A DNA stretch of 64,000 bases from Terrimesophilobacter sp964651535 (GTDB lineage Bacteria; Actinomycetota; Actinomycetes; Actinomycetales; Microbacteriaceae). The notes beneath the pieces are model-generated. The model was not told the DNA's origin, did no database searches, and saw only the letters and a program-made list of their open reading frames with translations. The stretch is taken from NCBI GenBank assembly GCA_964651535.1, contig CAZYYE010000001.1, positions 992,001 through 1,056,000 of the forward strand. The letters are read 5' to 3'. This document shows, piece after piece, positions 16,888-25,139 of this stretch (position 1 is the stretch's first letter; each line of letters opens with the position of its first letter). A program made the translations under genes and the position numbers.

Positions 16888-19059
16888 ATGGCTCGATCGG
16901 GCCAGAAGACCACGCCAGCGGGTCGAAAGACCGCAGGCGGCCGTTCGGCGAGCGGGAAGGCGGCGCAGAAGAAGTCGGCAACCCGGCGCGCGCGTCCCGG
17001 CGACGACGTCGGAATCATCCCGATTCTGGCTCGCGCGGTGCGGGAAGTCGAGAACGCGGCGGCCCGCGGGAAAGTATCGCCGGCGAATCGCACCAAGTTC
17101 CAGGTGTCCGCGCTTCTCATGCGTGACGAGCGGGCGCGAGCGAAAGCCGACACGACCAGTTCCGATGCCGAGCGCATCGAAATCCTCAAGCGCCTGGACG
17201 GCATCGCGACAATTCTTGCGAAGACCGCCGCCCGCGACACGACGCTCATCCAGTTGCTCTCCGAGGACGCGAAAATTTCGGATGCGGCGAAGAAACTTCG
17301 CCGGGACATGCTCATCGCGTCCGGCACAGAACTCTCCGCCGACGAGCTCATCATCGTGAAGGAGCCGGAAGCGGTCGCCCCGTCCGCAGAGAAACAAGTG
17401 GTTCCCCAATCTGTGCGGCAGGCGCAAATGGCCAATCCGTTCCTTGCCCCTGACCTCTCGTCCATCCAATCGGCCAAGTCGGCACAGGCAAGCCGTCTCG
17501 CGAACTGGGAACTGCTGGATCCGCTCTTTCGGGCGTTCGAGTACGGTGCGGGCGGCGGAGCCGCGACCATGGAATTGCCCGAGGCCGCAACGTTATCGGT
17601 TCCGGGAAGTCCCGACCTGATGCGCCACCAGGCGCAATTGCTCGCCGCGGTGAAGAAGGGTCACCGAACCTTCCTCGTCGCGGATGAACCGGGCCTCGGC
17701 AAGACCGCGGAGGCTCTGCTGGCCGCATCGGTCTCCCACTCGTACCCATTCCTCGCCGTGGTGCCGAATGTGGTCAAAACCAACTGGGCGCGGGAAGTGG
17801 AACTGTGGACGCCGCAACGCACGGCGACGGTCGTGCACGGCGATGGCAACGACGTGGATGCCTTCAGCGACGTCGTGATCGTCAACTACGAGGTACTGGA
17901 TCGGCACGTCGGGTGGCTCGGCCGGTTCGGCTTCAAGGGAATGGTCGTCGATGAAGCTCACTTCATCAAGAACCTGAGTTCCCAACGCTCCCGCCACGTA
18001 CTCGCGCTCAGCAAGGTGATTCGGGCCGCGCAGCCGAACGCGCTCATGATGGCGTTGACCGGAACCCCGCTCATCAACGACATCGAAGACTTCCGCGCGA
18101 TCTGGCAGTTCCTCGGCTGGATCGATGACAAGAAGCCCCTCCCTCCGCTCATGCGCAAGCTCGAGGAGACAGGCCTCACGCCGGCCGACTTCGGGTTCTT
18201 CGCCGCGGCGCGAAAGGCAGTCATCGACATGGGGATCGTCCGCCGGAGAAAAATCGACGTCGCGGCCGACATCCCTGCACGCCGCATCGCGGACCTGCCG
18301 GTGGAACTCGACGACGAACTCGGCCGCAGCATCCGCGAGGCAGAAGCTGCGCTCACTGCGCGCTTGCTGGAGAAGTACCGCCGGGTCATCGCGGCGAAAC
18401 CTGACGGCGCTCAGGAAGACCTCATCCGCGTCGTTGCGCACGCCGAGCTGGAAGAATCCAAGGCGGCAAAGACCGGCGAGAACGTGTTCACGATGGTCAG
18501 GAAAATCGGTCAGGCGAAGGCGGTCCTCGCCGCCGACTACACCGCGCAGCTTGCCCGATCGGTCGGCAAGGTCGTGTTCTTCGCAAAGCACATCGATGTC
18601 ATGGACGCGGCGGAGGAGCATTTCGCCAGGAACGGCTTGAAGTCGATTTCCATCCGGGGCGACCAGTCGAGCGCGTTCCGGCAGAAGCAGATCGACGCGT
18701 TCACCAATGATTCGGACGTGTCGGTCGCCGTCGCCTCGCTCACCGCGGCAGGGGTCGGACTGAACCTTCAGGCAGCATCCAACGTCGTGCTCGCGGAGCT
18801 TTCCTGGACGAGCGCCGAACAGACGCAGGCAATTGACCGGGTCCACCGGATCGGTCAGGCCGAACCGGTCACAGCCTGGCGGATCATCGCGGCGCACACC
18901 ATCGATGCGAAGATCGCCGAACTCATCGACAGCAAGGCAGGACTTGCCGCCCGCGCTTTGGACGGTTCGGATGAGGAAGTCGTCGCGGAATCGAACGTGC
19001 AATTGGAGGCGCTCGCCGCGCTCCTGCGCGAGGCGCTCGGGAATTCGATCAGCGCGTAA
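16888..19059 (+). CDS. SNF2-family DEAD/H helicase (SMARCAL1-like)
   Basis: 723 aa. A Lys/Ala/Arg-rich disordered start (residues 1-40) is followed by a helical region and the two RecA-like lobes. Walker A is DEPGLGKTAE with Lys272, Walker B is DEAH (355-358), motif III is LTGTP, motif V is LTAAGVGLNLQAAS and motif VI is QAIDRVHRIGQ. Such proteins translocate on double-stranded DNA; the SMARCAL1 group anneals or remodels forks. A perfect AAAGGAGG ribosome site ends just before ATG 16888. The 3' end overlaps the convergent cupin gene by 11 bases. It is not next to a recognisable restriction or defence gene. Confidence 0.92.
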   Translation: MARSGQKTTPAGRKTAGGRSASGKAAQKKSATRRARPGDDVGIIPILARAVREVENAAARGKVSPANRTKFQVSALLMRDERARAKADTTSSDAERIEILKRLDGIATILAKTAARDTTLIQLLSEDAKISDAAKKLRRDMLIASGTELSADELIIVKEPEAVAPSAEKQVVPQSVRQAQMANPFLAPDLSSIQSAKSAQASRLANWELLDPLFRAFEYGAGGGAATMELPEAATLSVPGSPDLMRHQAQLLAAVKKGHRTFLVADEPGLGKTAEALLAASVSHSYPFLAVVPNVVKTNWAREVELWTPQRTATVVHGDGNDVDAFSDVVIVNYEVLDRHVGWLGRFGFKGMVVDEAHFIKNLSSQRSRHVLALSKVIRAAQPNALMMALTGTPLINDIEDFRAIWQFLGWIDDKKPLPPLMRKLEETGLTPADFGFFAAARKAVIDMGIVRRRKIDVAADIPARRIADLPVELDDELGRSIREAEAALTARLLEKYRRVIAAKPDGAQEDLIRVVAHAELEESKAAKTGENVFTMVRKIGQAKAVLAADYTAQLARSVGKVVFFAKHIDVMDAAEEHFARNGLKSISIRGDQSSAFRQKQIDAFTNDSDVSVAVASLTAAGVGLNLQAASNVVLAELSWTSAEQTQAIDRVHRIGQAEPVTAWRIIAAHTIDAKIAELIDSKAGLAARALDGSDEEVVAESNVQLEALAALLREALGNSISA

Positions 19060-19384
19060 CGAGAGTGAGCATGAGCCGCGACGGCGCGAGGGCCTCGACT
19101 TCGTGGCGAAGACCGCCATCCATCCGGAGCAGCCCTCCGGGGTGCAGCGTCACCTCCTGGCCGGCCGCGCGCACGAGGAGTTCACCGTCGAGCACCTGAA
19201 AGAGCAAGGGGAACGGTGCGGAGTGCTCCCTGAGGACGTGCCCTGCTGAAAACGTGAGAATGACGACGCGGACATCCGGGTGGGTGAGAGCCGTCGAGTG
19301 GCCGAGCCCCGATTCTGGAATGGGCGAGCTCGCGCGCACATCGTCGATCACGGTCATCGAGGGATGGCTGCTGGGTTCGGACAT
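19049..19384 (-). CDS. Small cupin-domain protein
   Basis: 111 aa single-domain beta-barrel with the two cupin motifs reduced to HVLREHSAPFPLLFQVLDGEL and HPGGLLRMDGGLRHEVEAL. Only some metal ligands are present. Often such proteins bind a small ligand or act as isomerases; no specific role can be read. It overlaps the helicase end on the other strand and is divergent from the DUF488 gene. Confidence 0.85.
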   Translation of the reverse strand: MSEPSSHPSMTVIDDVRASSPIPESGLGHSTALTHPDVRVVILTFSAGHVLREHSAPFPLLFQVLDGELLVRAAGQEVTLHPGGLLRMDGGLRHEVEALAPSRLMLTLVTR

Positions 19385-19429
19385 ACCTCCACGCTAGCCG
19401 CCGTAGTCGCGGAGTGGGATGGTGGAGGT

Positions 19430-19771
19430 ATGACAGTTCGAATCAAGCGGATCTACGATGACCCGGTTGCCGACGATGGCTATCGGGTTCTCGTCGACCG
19501 GATCTGGCCTCGCGGCGTGAGCAAGGAACGAGCGAAGCTCGACGAGTGGCTCAAGGAGGTTGCGCCGTCGACACAACTTCGCACGTGGTTCCACCACGAG
19601 GAACCGAAGTGGGCCGAGTTTCGAACGCGATATCGGGCAGAACTCGATGGCAACCCTGCAGTCGGCCAGCTGCGATCCATTCTGGAATCGCACGACGTCG
19701 TCACGCTCCTGTACAGCGCCCGCAGCGAGACCGAGAATCAGGCGGTCGTGCTCGCCGAATACGTGCGCTGA
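19430..19771 (+). CDS. DUF488 family protein (YeaO-like)
   Basis: 113 aa. The family's pattern is clear: IKRIYDDPVADDGYRVLVDRIWPRGVSKE, then WLKEVAPSTQLRTWFHHEEPKWAEF, and VTLLYSARSETENQAVVL at the end. The ATG at 19430 has GGAGG only one base ahead, too close for normal use, so initiation may be leaderless. Function of DUF488 proteins is unknown. A second, longer DUF488 gene is at 60981. Confidence 0.9.
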   Translation: MTVRIKRIYDDPVADDGYRVLVDRIWPRGVSKERAKLDEWLKEVAPSTQLRTWFHHEEPKWAEFRTRYRAELDGNPAVGQLRSILESHDVVTLLYSARSETENQAVVLAEYVR

Positions 19772-19801
19772 ACCTTCAACTATCTAGCGATACTTTAGGG
19801 G

Positions 19802-19831
19802 TTGCTTCCTGGCGGGGTCATGCGCCATAGT
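19802..19831 (+). promoter_or_regulatory. Inferred promoter of a possible small RNA
   Basis: TTGCTT (19802-19807) and CATAGT (19826-19831) are 18 bases apart. No start codon follows in good register with the GAGGAGG at 19840-19846, but a strong hairpin terminator ends 80 bases later. Confidence 0.45.
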
Positions 19832-19837
19832 TATTGA

Positions 19838-19912
19838 ACCGAGGAGGTCAAACTCCAAGGTAATAGAAAGCCTCCAGAAGCTACTTGTAGCAACCGGGGG
19901 CTTTCGCCTTTT
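19838..19912 (+). ncRNA. Possible small RNA ending in a strong intrinsic terminator
   Basis: The inferred transcript carries a GGAG-(6)-CTCC mini-hairpin containing a Shine-Dalgarno-like GAGGAGG. It ends in a two-level hairpin: GAAAGCCTCC (19866-19875) pairs with GGGGGCTTTC (19896-19905), and inside it GCTAC/GTAGC pair around TT. CCTTTT follows. The terminator could instead serve the DUF488 gene 95 bases upstream; the separate promoter makes an RNA of about 75 bases plausible. No protein start is visible. Confidence 0.4.
19866..19912 (+). terminator. Intrinsic terminator with nested hairpin
   Basis: Ten-base-pair outer stem with one G-T wobble, inner five-base-pair GCTAC/GTAGC stem, and a TTTT tail at 19909-19912 on the plus strand. 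No T-run exists on the other side, so it acts on plus-strand transcription. Confidence 0.75.
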
Positions 19913-20195
19913 AAGCTCAGGCTCTGTGGTCCCGGTTTGCCGGCCCGTTCCCGCTTGTACCCCAATGTCCTCCGTCTCGGGGACACCACAACGGGGGTGA
20001 CCCCCACTGGGGGCAGAATTGATTCTTGTGGATGACTTATCTTTGAGTCACGCAAGACGGGGGAAACCTGGAGGCGGTGGCAGGCTTAGGCCGGCAGCGA
20101 AATTACGGGGGTAGATTCGCAGCCAGGCAAGCCGAAGTTCCACCGCCTCCTCATCCGTTAACGCGGGGTTTCCGGCGAGCTGATTCGCTTCTGCT
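19913..20195. other. Gene-free, highly structured intergenic DNA
   Basis: No open frame with gene-like sequence. In order it holds: a small hairpin 19966-19985 (TGTCC-TCCG arms against CGG-GGACA); a G/C switch at 19991-20013 where GGGGGT, ACCCCC and GGGGG can pair in alternative ways; and the large hairpin at 20062-20173. The heptamer ACGGGGG occurs three times (about 19990, 20056 and 20105). It lies downstream of the DUF2510 gene on the minus strand and of the possible small RNA on the plus strand. Confidence 0.6.
20062..20173. ncRNA. Long nested hairpin, candidate structured RNA
   Basis: Arms pair in order from outside: GGAAACC (20062-20068) with GGTTTCC (20167-20173); GGAGGCGGTGG (20070-20080) with CCACCGCCTCC (20140-20150), perfect over 11 pairs; GGCTT (20083-20087) with AAGCC (20129-20133); GCC with GGC; GCGAA (20097-20101) with TTCGC (20116-20120). 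The apical loop of 14 bases contains ACGGGGG. Internal loops are CA/GAAGTT and GGCA/AGCCA. It lacks the RNase P, tmRNA and SRP domain IV hallmark sequences. It may be a stable RNA or an oversized terminator for the minus-strand DUF2510 gene. Confidence 0.45.
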
Positions 20196-21386
20196 CTACA
20201 GGAACGGAAGCGTATACCCGCTCACGAGTTCCGGCGCGAAATAGGTGGCAGCGAACCACGCGCCGACGACCACTGCGGCGAGAATCAGCCACACCCACAG
20301 CAGCATTGAATTTCTGCCGGTTTCGCGTTTCACGGCGATGGTTCGCACGAGCAGGTACACGGGGGCTGTCAATACCGCCCAGGCCCAGTGCGCGGGTCGA
20401 TTGAATCCCGACCAGTCGAGTTTGCGGCGATCCGTGATCGCGAGAATGATCGTCGCGACGTAGAGGGCGGCGACAACGATGCCGGCGAGCATCCACCATT
20501 CGATCCCCGGCGGAACGTACCGCGGGTAGTTTTCCCCGCCCTTGACCGCAGCAATGACGAGGATGCCCGTCATGAGCGGCATGGTCGCGATGAGCCAGCC
20601 CGAAACGGTCGACTTGCGGGCGGAAGCCGTCGGATACAACGTATCTGGTGTTGTTGCGGAGCTTCGCGGTTCCTGCGCCCACGCGCTTGATGCAGAGATG
20701 GGAACGGAGCCGCTCGCCGTGGCCGCGAAGGGTCCCGTGTCGGCCGAGACGGAGGCAGCGGGACCCGTGCCAATCGAACCGGTTTCGAACGGGTTCTGGT
20801 CCGCCGGGACCTGGGCGCTCGCGGGCGGGGCGACTGGCTCAGCGGGTGCCTGAGGAGCGTCGGCGGAAGCGCCGCCGCCGTCCTTCACCCAGTCGAACGC
20901 GGTCGGCACGGCGGTATCGGGCTGAGGAGAAGACGTCGTGGCAGAAAGCGGCCCCTCGGAAGGTCCCGTGGCTCGCTCGCGCAGTTCACGACGCGACGGC
21001 AGAGCGGGGGCTTCCTGAGGCGAGGCGGGCGCCGGGGCGGGAGGCACGATGAGTTCCGGCGCGGGAATCGGCGCCTGCACCGGCTGCGGTGTCGGTTGCG
21101 GCTCCGGTACGGGCTGCGGCTCCGGCGCGGGCGCGGGCGTCGGGATCGGCGCCGGTGTTGGTTCCGGCACTGGCTCTGGATTCGGCGCTGGTGCTGGCTC
21201 TGGTTCCGGAGTTGGTTCTGGTTCCGGCTTGGCGGGCGGCGCCGGGGCGCCAGGCGCGGGTGCCGCGACGACGGGAGGATGAATGGATTCGGTCCAGCTC
21301 TGGCCATCCCACCAGCGAAGCTCAGAAGCTCCGTACGGGTCGGGATACCAGCCAGCGGGGATTGGCGCTGCCTGGTCTGGTGCCAT
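20196..21386 (-). CDS. DUF2510 membrane protein with Pro/Glu-rich linker
   Basis: 396 aa. The DUF2510 motif AGWYPDPYGASELRWWDGQSWT lies near the N-terminus (residues 12-33). A linker of about 220 residues follows, very rich in Pro, Ala and Glu with PEPxPTP-type repeats. Four hydrophobic helices make the C-terminal third (about residues 265-390). ATG 21386 is chosen because AAAGGAA lies eight bases ahead, giving an N-terminus MAPDQAAPIP. DUF2510 probably binds a ligand or protein at the membrane; its role is unknown. Two paralogues follow at 24307 and 32153. Confidence 0.88.
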   Translation of the reverse strand: MAPDQAAPIPAGWYPDPYGASELRWWDGQSWTESIHPPVVAAPAPGAPAPPAKPEPEPTPEPEPAPAPNPEPVPEPTPAPIPTPAPAPEPQPVPEPQPTPQPVQAPIPAPELIVPPAPAPASPQEAPALPSRRELRERATGPSEGPLSATTSSPQPDTAVPTAFDWVKDGGGASADAPQAPAEPVAPPASAQVPADQNPFETGSIGTGPAASVSADTGPFAATASGSVPISASSAWAQEPRSSATTPDTLYPTASARKSTVSGWLIATMPLMTGILVIAAVKGGENYPRYVPPGIEWWMLAGIVVAALYVATIILAITDRRKLDWSGFNRPAHWAWAVLTAPVYLLVRTIAVKRETGRNSMLLWVWLILAAVVVGAWFAATYFAPELVSGYTLPFL

Positions 21387-21562
21387 GAGTGAGTTCCTTT
21401 CCACTGATTCGGGTTCAGACGGAATTCCACAAGTCTATTCACGCCCCCCGGACGCGGCGTCCCCCAATGCTGGAGTGTTGCCATTCAAGGCTATCGAAAT
21501 CTCGGGGGCGGGGACACCGCGGGGAACCACCAGGAGCGTTGCCGGGGCCCAGCCCCCTCGGG

Positions 21563-21847
21563 TCAACGGGTGAGCAGTCCCGCGCGGTCGGGGTGCCTGT
21601 CGAACCATTCGCCGACATACCAGCACATGGGCACGATCCGAAAGTCGGACGTCGACTCCACGTCGTTGACGGCGAACTCCACGATTTCGCCCGCGAGGCC
21701 TTCGCCTCGGTGTTTCGGGTCAGTGAATGTGTGGGTGAAAGAGATCGCGTTTCCGTTCACCCTGTAGTCGACCGCGCTCGCGATCCTGCCGTCGATCCGG
21801 AGGGTGTAACGGTCAGAGTCAGATTCTTTTGCGAGTTCCTTGCCCAT
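21563..21847 (-). CDS. Small GNAT-fold N-acetyltransferase (YidJ/NATD1-like)
   Basis: 94 aa. SFTHTFTDPKHRGEGLAGEIVEFAVND is the shortened acetyl-CoA-binding motif of this mini-GNAT group, and it ends with the conserved RIVPMCWYVGEWFDRHPD. No longer GNAT domain is missing: this size is normal. ATG 21847 chosen; the frame continues upstream with no family-like sequence. Substrate unknown. Confidence 0.88.
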   Translation of the reverse strand: MGKELAKESDSDRYTLRIDGRIASAVDYRVNGNAISFTHTFTDPKHRGEGLAGEIVEFAVNDVESTSDFRIVPMCWYVGEWFDRHPDRAGLLTR

Positions 21848-21902
21848 GATTCCAGCGTAACCAAACGAACGGCGCGCGGCTGACGCCAGCGGGCGGAGAC
21901 AA

Positions 21903-22397
21903 TCAGCGCTGAGCGGAGGGCAGTGCGTTCTCGATCGCCTCGATGAGCTCCGGGGCATCCGGAGTGACTTTCGAACGAAACCGCGTGACCTCGCCATCCG
22001 GGGCGATGAGGAACTTCTCGAAGTTCCACTGAACCTTGCCGGCCGCACCCCGGGCATCCGGCACTGTCGTGAGCTTCTCGAACAGGGGATGCGAGTTCTT
22101 TCCGTTGACCTTCACCTTGTCGAACAAGGGGAATGTCACCCCGAACGTGGTGGTGCAGAACTCCTTGATGTCGTTCGCGGTTCCCGGCTCCTGCGACAGG
22201 AACTGGTTGCACGGGAAACCGAGAATCGTGAGTCCGCGCTTCCCGTACTGTTCGTAAAGCTTCTCGAGCCCCGCATACTGGGGCGTGAATCCGCACTTGG
22301 ACGCGACGTTGACGACGAGTACCGCGCCGCCGGCATAGTCGCCGAACGTGGTTTTCTCCCCGTCGATCGTCGTGAGGGGAATGTTGTTCAAGTCCAT
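21903..22397 (-). CDS. Glutathione peroxidase family peroxidase
   Basis: 164 aa. The peroxidatic Cys is in VNVASKCGFTPQYAGLE, the Gln in FPCNQFLSQEP, and WNFEKFLIAPDGEVTRF supplies Trp and Asn of the tetrad. It is a cysteine, not selenocysteine, enzyme. FPCNQF gives a second cysteine but the usual resolving Cys loop is altered. Actinobacteria lack glutathione, so it is more likely reduced by thioredoxin or mycothiol/mycoredoxin; that is inference. Confidence 0.95.
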   Translation of the reverse strand: MDLNNIPLTTIDGEKTTFGDYAGGAVLVVNVASKCGFTPQYAGLEKLYEQYGKRGLTILGFPCNQFLSQEPGTANDIKEFCTTTFGVTFPLFDKVKVNGKNSHPLFEKLTTVPDARGAAGKVQWNFEKFLIAPDGEVTRFRSKVTPDAPELIEAIENALPSAQR

Positions 22398-22448
22398 GAC
22401 TTCAGGTTACGTTGAGCGCTCGGGTTTCGCTGAGCCGCCGAGCTTGGG

Positions 22449-24266
22449 CTATCGACCTGCTGCGTAGCCTTGCGCCCCGCGCGGATTAGCGGCGGCAAAG
22501 AGCGTGCCGTTCTCGTCGACTCCCACGGTGGAAAGCCTGCCGAGCGCCCAATCGCCAGCACGAGTAACGACGTGGCCTCGCTCGGCGAGCGAGTCGATCA
22601 CCTCGTCGCCGAGGCGATCCTCCACGACGGCTCCGCCCGGCTCCCACGTTCGCGGCCAGAAAGAGTCGGGGAAGGCGGTCGAGTGCAGGTTCGGCGCATC
22701 GATTGCCTGTTGCGGCGTGAATCCGCCGACGATCACGCGAAGCAAGTAGGGAAGTTGCCACTGATCCTGCTGGTCTCCGCCCGGAGTGCCGAGAGTGGCA
22801 ACGGCTCGCCCGCCCTTGAGAATCACGGTCGGCGTGAGTGTCGTGCGGGGGCGGCGGCCGGGTTGAAGGGATGACGGCGTCCCAGGCTCCAACCACGTCA
22901 TCTGCAGTCGCGTGCCGAGGCAGAATCCGAGGTCCGGGATCGCGGGAGAGGATTGCAGCCACCCGCCGGAGGGCGTTACCGACACGATGTTGCCCCACCG
23001 GTCGATCACATCGAGGTGGCACGTGTCGCCTTGGGTTTCACCAGTTTTCTCCACCGTCGGTTCGCCCACTTGATGCAGCTCGACATAACGCTGCCCCGCG
23101 GAGGGGATGGACGGCGCCGATGCGCCGACGCGGAGTTCGGGAAGGAAAGGTTCGTAGCCTGGAATTGAGCCGGGTCGAAACTCGAGGGACGCCTCCTCTC
23201 CGATGAGTGCGCGACGGGCGGCAGCATATTCCGCCGAGAGCAACTGCTCGAGGGGAACGGGCAGCGAGTCTCCGTAGTAGGCTTCCCGATCCGCGAGTGC
23301 GAGCTTCTGAGCCTCCAAAACCGTGTGCGCTCCGAGCGCCGTCGAAGGGTCGAGCCGCGCATCGTCCAGGCCGTCAAGGATTCCGAGCATTTGCAGCAAC
23401 ACGGGACCCTGCCCCCAGGCGGACGATTTGGCGACGGTCACTCCGCGGAACTGGCGTGTCACCGCCGGTTCGTAGGACGCGCGGAAACCGGCGAGATCCG
23501 CCGCGGTGATGACGCCCGCGTGGTCGCCGCCCGTGGAGTGCCTGTGCGGTGAGCGCGCGAACGTCGCGATCGCCTCCGCGACAAACCCGCTCGACCACTC
23601 GTCGCGTGCTGAATCGATTCGTGCTTCCCTTGTTGGACCCCGAGCAGCTGCCGCCAGCCGTTCCCATGTTCTCGCGAGAGGGAGATTCACCAGCACGTCT
23701 CCGGGATTCGGTACTCGCCCGCCCGGCATCCAAAGTTCGGCAGAGGTCGGCCAGTGCGTTTGGAACAGGCGCGAGACCCGTTCAATCGTCGCGGCGACCC
23801 GTTCGAGAACCGGATGCCCGTCTCGCGCGTAGCCGATGGCGAAGCCGAGCACATCGCTCAGCTCCCACGTGCCGTGGTCGCGGAGGAGCAGAAGCCAGGC
23901 ATCCACGGCGCCGGGGATTGCCGCGGCGAGAGCCCCTGCGCCCGGTACGAGCGTCAATCCCTCAGCGCGGTAATGCTCGATCGTCGCGCCAGCGGGCGCG
24001 GGTCCCTGCCCCATGAGGACTACAGGGGTGCCTGGATCGTCTGCGGTCGCGAAAATTCCCACGAGGTCGCCACCGGGTCCGTTCAAATGGGGTTCGACGA
24101 CGTGGAGCACGAAGGCGCAGGCCACGGCGGCGTCGAAGGCGTTTCCTCCCCGTTCGAGCACGGCCTGACCCGATGCGGTGGCGAGCCAGTGGGTGGATGC
24201 CGTCATGCCGAACGTGCCGCGCAGGGTCGGCCGCGAAGTGAATGGCGCCGGCGAAGTGAATCTCAC
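22449..24266 (-). CDS. Gamma-glutamyltransferase family (Ntn hydrolase)
   Basis: 605 aa. The autoprocessing Thr nucleophile is Thr415 in QGDTCHLDVIDRWGNIVS. The N-terminal subunit has LERGGNAFDAAVACAFVLHVVEPHLNGPGGDL. The C-terminal part includes PRTTLTPTVILKGGRAVATLGTPGGD. No signal peptide is visible at the GTG start (24266), so it may be cytoplasmic, unlike periplasmic GGT; cephalosporin acylase-like members exist in this family. A glutathione role is unlikely in an actinobacterium; other gamma-glutamyl or acyl amides fit. Confidence 0.9.
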   Translation of the reverse strand: MRFTSPAPFTSRPTLRGTFGMTASTHWLATASGQAVLERGGNAFDAAVACAFVLHVVEPHLNGPGGDLVGIFATADDPGTPVVLMGQGPAPAGATIEHYRAEGLTLVPGAGALAAAIPGAVDAWLLLLRDHGTWELSDVLGFAIGYARDGHPVLERVAATIERVSRLFQTHWPTSAELWMPGGRVPNPGDVLVNLPLARTWERLAAAARGPTREARIDSARDEWSSGFVAEAIATFARSPHRHSTGGDHAGVITAADLAGFRASYEPAVTRQFRGVTVAKSSAWGQGPVLLQMLGILDGLDDARLDPSTALGAHTVLEAQKLALADREAYYGDSLPVPLEQLLSAEYAAARRALIGEEASLEFRPGSIPGYEPFLPELRVGASAPSIPSAGQRYVELHQVGEPTVEKTGETQGDTCHLDVIDRWGNIVSVTPSGGWLQSSPAIPDLGFCLGTRLQMTWLEPGTPSSLQPGRRPRTTLTPTVILKGGRAVATLGTPGGDQQDQWQLPYLLRVIVGGFTPQQAIDAPNLHSTAFPDSFWPRTWEPGGAVVEDRLGDEVIDSLAERGHVVTRAGDWALGRLSTVGVDENGTLFAAANPRGAQGYAAGR

Positions 24267-24306
24267 GCCTCCACGCTATCGCGCGTCGACGTGAAGCAAT
24301 CGGCCT

Positions 24307-24981
24307 TTACGCGCCGAGCAGCGACGCGAACAGCACGTAATAAATGGTGCTGAACGCGAGCACTGCGATGGCGGGGACAATCGAGCACAGGATGTTCACG
24401 ATGAGCGGCGCCCAACCGTGCCCGACAGTCCGGCTCACGTGGACTCCGCGCACGATCAGGTAGATGGTCGGGCTCAGAAGCATCCACCACGGCGTCGCGG
24501 TCTCGGTATGCAGCGAGTTCTGCAGCACATGACGATCATGAACGGCAAGCGCGACCGCGAACGCGAACAGCACGACGCCCGTCAGGGTGACGAGGAAGCT
24601 CGAGTAGAGGTCGCCGAGAGTGATGATGAGGCCGAGAACGAGGATGGTCGCCCAAAGAGGCATCGTCGCAATAGTCCACACGGCGCCCGTGTATGCGCGA
24701 GTCGGGTGGAACAGCATAGTGGGTTTGGCCACCATGGAAACCTGCTCCTGGGTGTCGTAGCGGCGGTTGATGGGTCGGTACGGGTCGATGGGCGGCAGCG
24801 TCGCATCCGTGCGAATCGGGACGGGCGAGAAGTACTGGTTACCGGTGGGAGGGGCAACGGGATGACGCGGTCGCGTGGTCGAGGTCCACTGGCTGCCGTC
24901 CCACCATCGCGCTTGCGAGTCATCCGTAGGATCCGGGTACCAACCCGCGATGATGACGGTGTTCGCCGTATCGATGGACAT
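24307..24981 (-). CDS. DUF2510 membrane protein, second copy
   Basis: 224 aa. The motif AGWYPDPTDDSQARWWDGSQWTS lies at residues 12-34. A shorter polar linker follows, then four hydrophobic segments between about residues 95 and 222. The C-terminal membrane part resembles that of the copies at 20196 and 32153 in plan (GAVWTIATMPL against AVWMIALVPL at the first helix), so the three are paralogues. Function unknown. Confidence 0.88.
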   Translation of the reverse strand: MSIDTANTVIIAGWYPDPTDDSQARWWDGSQWTSTTRPRHPVAPPTGNQYFSPVPIRTDATLPPIDPYRPINRRYDTQEQVSMVAKPTMLFHPTRAYTGAVWTIATMPLWATILVLGLIITLGDLYSSFLVTLTGVVLFAFAVALAVHDRHVLQNSLHTETATPWWMLLSPTIYLIVRGVHVSRTVGHGWAPLIVNILCSIVPAIAVLAFSTIYYVLFASLLGA

Positions 24982-25139
24982 TTTCCCCCCAAGGAAGTTC
25001 TCTGGCCCCGCGCTAGTGAAACTTTCCCACTTATGAAGCTAGTAGATTCCTGGGAGCCCTACACGCCCCCCTTCGCGGGTAATGGCGGATGCTGCGGAGC
25101 TCTGTGCGCATCATCAGGCTTCCGCGGTACGGTCTGGCC

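Noticed and set aside
19831..20055. A 74-codon minus-strand open frame across the structured spacer
   Set aside because: It reads through the hairpins and a terminator, has no ribosome site and no family-like pattern; the DNA pattern fits RNA structure better.
20041..20175. Possible c-di-AMP (ydaO) or c-di-GMP riboswitch because of GGGGGAAACC and GTCACGCA stretches
   Set aside because: Core motifs and their order do not match, and no gene follows on the same strand as an expression platform.
20041..20175. RNase P RNA, tmRNA or SRP RNA
   Set aside because: The invariant segments of each (GAGGAAAGTCC, the tRNA-like end with TTCGA, the GGAA tetraloop domain) are not present on either strand.
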